64,000 nucleotides of DNA. It comes from CAVUFH01 sp963740835. GTDB taxonomy: Bacteria > Actinomycetota > Acidimicrobiia > IMCC26256 > PALSA-610. Numbering within the stretch: the stretch's first letter is position 1; the number at the start of each line of letters is the position of its first letter. Under the pieces are notes generated by a model. That model saw only the letters and a program-made list of their open reading frames with translations, searched no databases and was not told where the DNA came from. The DNA is taken from NCBI GenBank assembly GCA_963740835.1, contig CAVUFH010000007.1, forward strand, positions 620,001 to 684,000. Direction: 5' to 3'. A program made the translations under genes and the position numbers. Positions 61,900 to 64,000 of the stretch are shown in pieces.

Positions 61900-62820
61900 C
61901 GCGCGCTCCGGAGCATCCGCAGGCTGCGAAGACGTGCGCGGTCGGCGGCGTGCTTCTTGGCGAGTGCAGCCTTGAACACCTGCTTCCCTGCTTCGCCGCG
62001 CAGCGCGTCGACCTCAGGCCGCTTCGCCTTTCCGTCGAGCACGGCGTTACAGAAAGTCTCTCCGCAGTTGTCACACCAGCGCGAAGGTGAGCTTGCGGCC
62101 CGACTGGTCGGGGTTGTCGTGGTCGAGTGCAGGGATCTCGTGGTCGCTCCAAATGGAGTCGCTGGGACCACCACCACAGGGGCACGAGTACCTGATGTAG
62201 TCGTTGCCCGCGATCGCGTCCCAGATCGAGCCCGTAACGACGAGCTCGTGTGCGACGGCGCTCTGTGCTGCCTTCACCGCGTAGTTGACTGCCTTGCCAG
62301 GCCAGACCATCGCCTGGTGCGGCGTCCGTGCAATGCCGACGCGCTTCACCAGGACGGTGCTCGTGGCGACTCCGATCTTGAACCCCGTGGCCGGAATGTC
62401 GGGCCATCTCTGCGTGAGCCGCGGAACGAGAGCCTTCTCGCTGAACGTCTTCGCCGTGATGCCGGCGCACATCGCGCGCTCGATAGCCCGGTCGTTCCAG
62501 TAGAGGCCGATGACGCAGTCACCTTGGATCGGAATCCAGCCAGCGTCGAACTGGCGGAAGACGTCCACCACCGGCCGGAGAGCCGCCTCGTAGATGCTCG
62601 CCGTCGACGCGGCGTACTTGTTCAGGCCGAGCTTTGTGGAGGACTGCAGGTCGGCCACGACAGCAACGAGGCCCTCGACCCGGAGCCAGCGTCGGGCTTC
62701 GATGGGCGGCGCCTCATCGACCGGGTCGAAGTCGGTGACGTCATCGACGTCGGGCATGGAAGACACCTCCACGCCGACGTATTCGTCGCAAGCGTCGAGG
62801 AGCGCTTCTAGTTCGAACAT
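61896..62820 (-). CDS. Class III nucleotide cyclase, likely Pycsar pyrimidine cyclase (frameshift near 3' end)
   Basis: ATG 62820 (MFELEALLDACDEYVGVEVS) is preceded by GGGGAAGG. The cyclase domain reads VEGLVAVVADLQSSTKLGLN with the first metal Asp, GWIPIQGDCVIGLYW with the second, and KIGVATSTVLVKRVG then WPGKAVNYAVKAAQSA. YIRYSCPCGG, and after a frame change near 62090 RWCDNCGETFCNAVLD, could make a four-Cys zinc site. The rest ends LAKKHAADRARLRSLRMLRS. About 308 aa. Product specificity (cUMP, cCMP or a purine cyclic nucleotide) cannot be read by eye. The effector next door argues for Pycsar antiphage signalling. Confidence 0.72.
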
Positions 62821-62839
62821 GGCCTTCCCCATCTGATTG

Positions 62840-62925
62840 CTGTTACGTGATATTGAGTAGTACTCGATATAGTGTAACAGAAGGTTGTTGCGTATCTTTC
62901 CGATGTAGTGGACAGTTCGTAACAG
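62840..62925. promoter_or_regulatory. AT-rich dyad operator between cyclase and XRE-ImmA genes
   Basis: A 41-bp imperfect palindrome (62840-62880) has outer arms CTGTTAC/GTAACAG and an inner core ATATTGAGTA-G-TACTCGATAT, with 16 of 20 positions symmetric. A third GTAACAG lies at 62919-62925. The block is markedly AT-rich compared with its surroundings and lies in the 138-bp gap between divergent genes. It is the natural binding site for the XRE protein and contains TATAT-like -10 sequences for the leftward promoter. Confidence 0.6.
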
Positions 62926-62958
62926 CCGTGCCTGGGACCCTCGATCCGAAGGACGCCG

Positions 62959-64000
62959 ATGGTTGACCTCCATGTCGTGCTCGCGCGCGCCCGAGAGCGG
63001 GCCCGCTACTCCCAGGATCACGTCGGAGCCGCTCTAGGTGTTAGTCGCGCGATGGTGAGCTACTGGGAGGGTGGCACTCGGCGGCCGAACGACCGGCAAC
63101 TCGCGGCCCTCGCACGCCTCTACCGCGTCGAGCCGGAACATCTGCTGGACGGCAGAGAAGCCGAACCGGCTGGCGCTGAGCTTGCCGGCATGTTGCTTCG
63201 CGCCGAGGCGGGTTTCGAAGCCGAATCAGCTCCGGGCCTGCAGGAGTTCGTCACGTTTCTCGAGCGATACGCCGAGCTATCTGCACTCACCAAGATCCCA
63301 ATCCGGGGTCTGATCCAGAGCCCATTCGTCTATCGATCTCGCTTCGCACAAAAGGACGACGCGCGCCGTAAGGCAGAGGAAGTCAGATCTCACCTGGACC
63401 TCGGCGCCGGGCCGATCGCCGATGTCGACGTTGTGTGCGAAATGTTGGGCATCACCGTGTATCGCGCCCCCTGGGCGCTGACCTGAAGACGGCGCCGTCG
63501 GGGGCGTTCCTCAACCACCGGGATGTCGGGTTCTCGATCCTTGTGAATCTCGACATGACTCCGGGGCGCCGGCGGTTCACAGTCGCGCACGAGATCGGTC
63601 ACGCGCTGTTCCACAGCGAGGAGGATCGCTGGGTCGTCTCGTTCGGTCAGAATCCACGAGAGTCGTTCGCCGACGAGTTCGCGGGCGAGTTCCTCATGCC
63701 GAGCGAGGGGATTCGCCGGTTCATCGAGGAAGCCGGGATGCCTCCCCGGATCACCGACGCGGTAGATGTCATACACATCCAGCGGTACTTCCGCGCATCG
63801 TTCCCTATGACGCTGGTCCGCCTGCGACAGATGAAGGCGATGACCCTTCAAACGTATCGAGAGCTCGCGCGAGACGTACGGCCCGTGGCGCTGGCGCGCT
63901 CGCTTGGCTACCCGATTGATCCTGAGGAGTACAGGCAAGATCCAGAGCGTTGGCGCATCCACCGGTTCCCGCGGGCCTTCCTTCGCATGCTCCGTGCCGC
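62959..64000 (+). CDS. XRE-ImmA/IrrE fusion regulator (one frameshift; runs off right edge)
   Basis: ATG 62959 follows GAAGGA. Residues about 5-60 are an XRE HTH (RARERARYSQDHVGAALGVS, RAMVSYWEGGTRRPNDRQLA). The frame stops early at a CCCCC run (63467-63471). Adding one C restores YRAPLGADLKTAPSGAFLNH, the zinc-peptidase motif RRFTVAHEIGHALFHSEEDR (HEIGH) and FADEFAGEFLMPSEGIRRFI. The open frame continues past 64000. In ICEBs1 separate ImmR/ImmA proteins relieve repression after DNA damage; here both are in one chain. It is divergent from the cyclase-effector pair and probably controls it or element excision. Confidence 0.8.

Larger units (their letters stand above)
47508..64000. mobile_element. 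Integrated mobilisable defence island (left end; right end outside the window)
   Basis: The region starts at the tRNA-Met fragment. It contains a tyrosine integrase, an AlpA/excisionase-like gene and a MobF relaxase, so it can probably excise and be mobilised. No type IV secretion genes are seen in the visible part. The cargo is defence-like: AbiE pair, extended type III restriction operon, Pycsar-type cyclase/effector and an XRE-ImmA regulator. The frameshift density is much greater than in the chromosome to the left. Confidence 0.75.

Overview
The window is GC-rich chromosomal DNA from an actinobacterium. The actinobacterial-type high-affinity [NiFe]-hydrogenase locus, frequent GTG starts, GTGA/ATGA gene overlaps, a MobF relaxase and a LigD-type NHEJ protein all fit this. 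I suspect an uncultured Acidimicrobiia-like lineage, but the sequence alone does not prove it. About 47.5 kb is ordinary chromosome. The right-hand 16.5 kb is an integrated element loaded with defence genes.

Left arm (1-8.6 kb): a partial secernin-type peptidase, a small HTH protein, a SnoaL-like protein, a ligase-less LigD (PE-POL) protein, a thioesterase, a sulfatase, an alpha/beta hydrolase, a 2OG-Fe(II) oxygenase of the Oxygenase-NA family and a PAS protein.

Hydrogenase locus (8.6-25 kb): one long leftward gene train with a divergent hypAB pair. It encodes hypF, a SIS/HypC-like fusion, a SIS protein, hypE, hydrogenase small and large subunits (hhyS/hhyL, group 1h/5), a NifU-like protein, three conserved accessory proteins, a maturation protease, a 34-aa membrane peptide, a YceI-like protein, hypC, hypD and a PadR-YceI fusion. 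All six Hyp functions are present, so this looks like a self-sufficient system for scavenging trace H2. The proximal cluster site of the small subunit carries Asp in place of one Cys, the hallmark of this clade.

Sugar-transport and sensing locus (26.7-33.4 kb): an unusual protein joins a sugar-type ABC ATPase to GAF-like domains and a histidine kinase. It is coupled to an OmpR-type response regulator and followed by a XylFGH-like ABC importer. The promoter between them carries 11-bp-phased CGTNCAC repeats.

Metabolic stretch (33.4-47.5 kb): an OYE-like flavoenzyme, a secreted esterase, an FMN reductase, a truncated Y-family polymerase, a RIO kinase, a methyltransferase, acyl-CoA dehydrogenase divergent from a BCCP-carboxyltransferase fusion, an NAD-dependent reductase and a DMFase beta-like protein.

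Mobile defence island (47.5 kb to beyond the right edge): it begins at a 45-bp 3' fragment of a tRNA-Met gene. It carries an AbiE-like toxin-antitoxin pair, a leftward operon of type III Mod-Res-DUF3024-small ORF-PD-(D/E)XK nuclease-unknown gene, a MobF relaxase/helicase, an AlpA-like protein, a TGCACA repeat cluster, a tyrosine integrase, a Pycsar-type cyclase plus membrane effector, and a divergent XRE-ImmA regulator.

Reading-frame breaks are common. There are about five in the chromosomal part, and many more in the island, mostly 1-2 base changes in short homopolymers or GC repeats. This suggests consensus errors or, for some island genes, real decay. Frameshifted genes are given as their full reconstructed extent.
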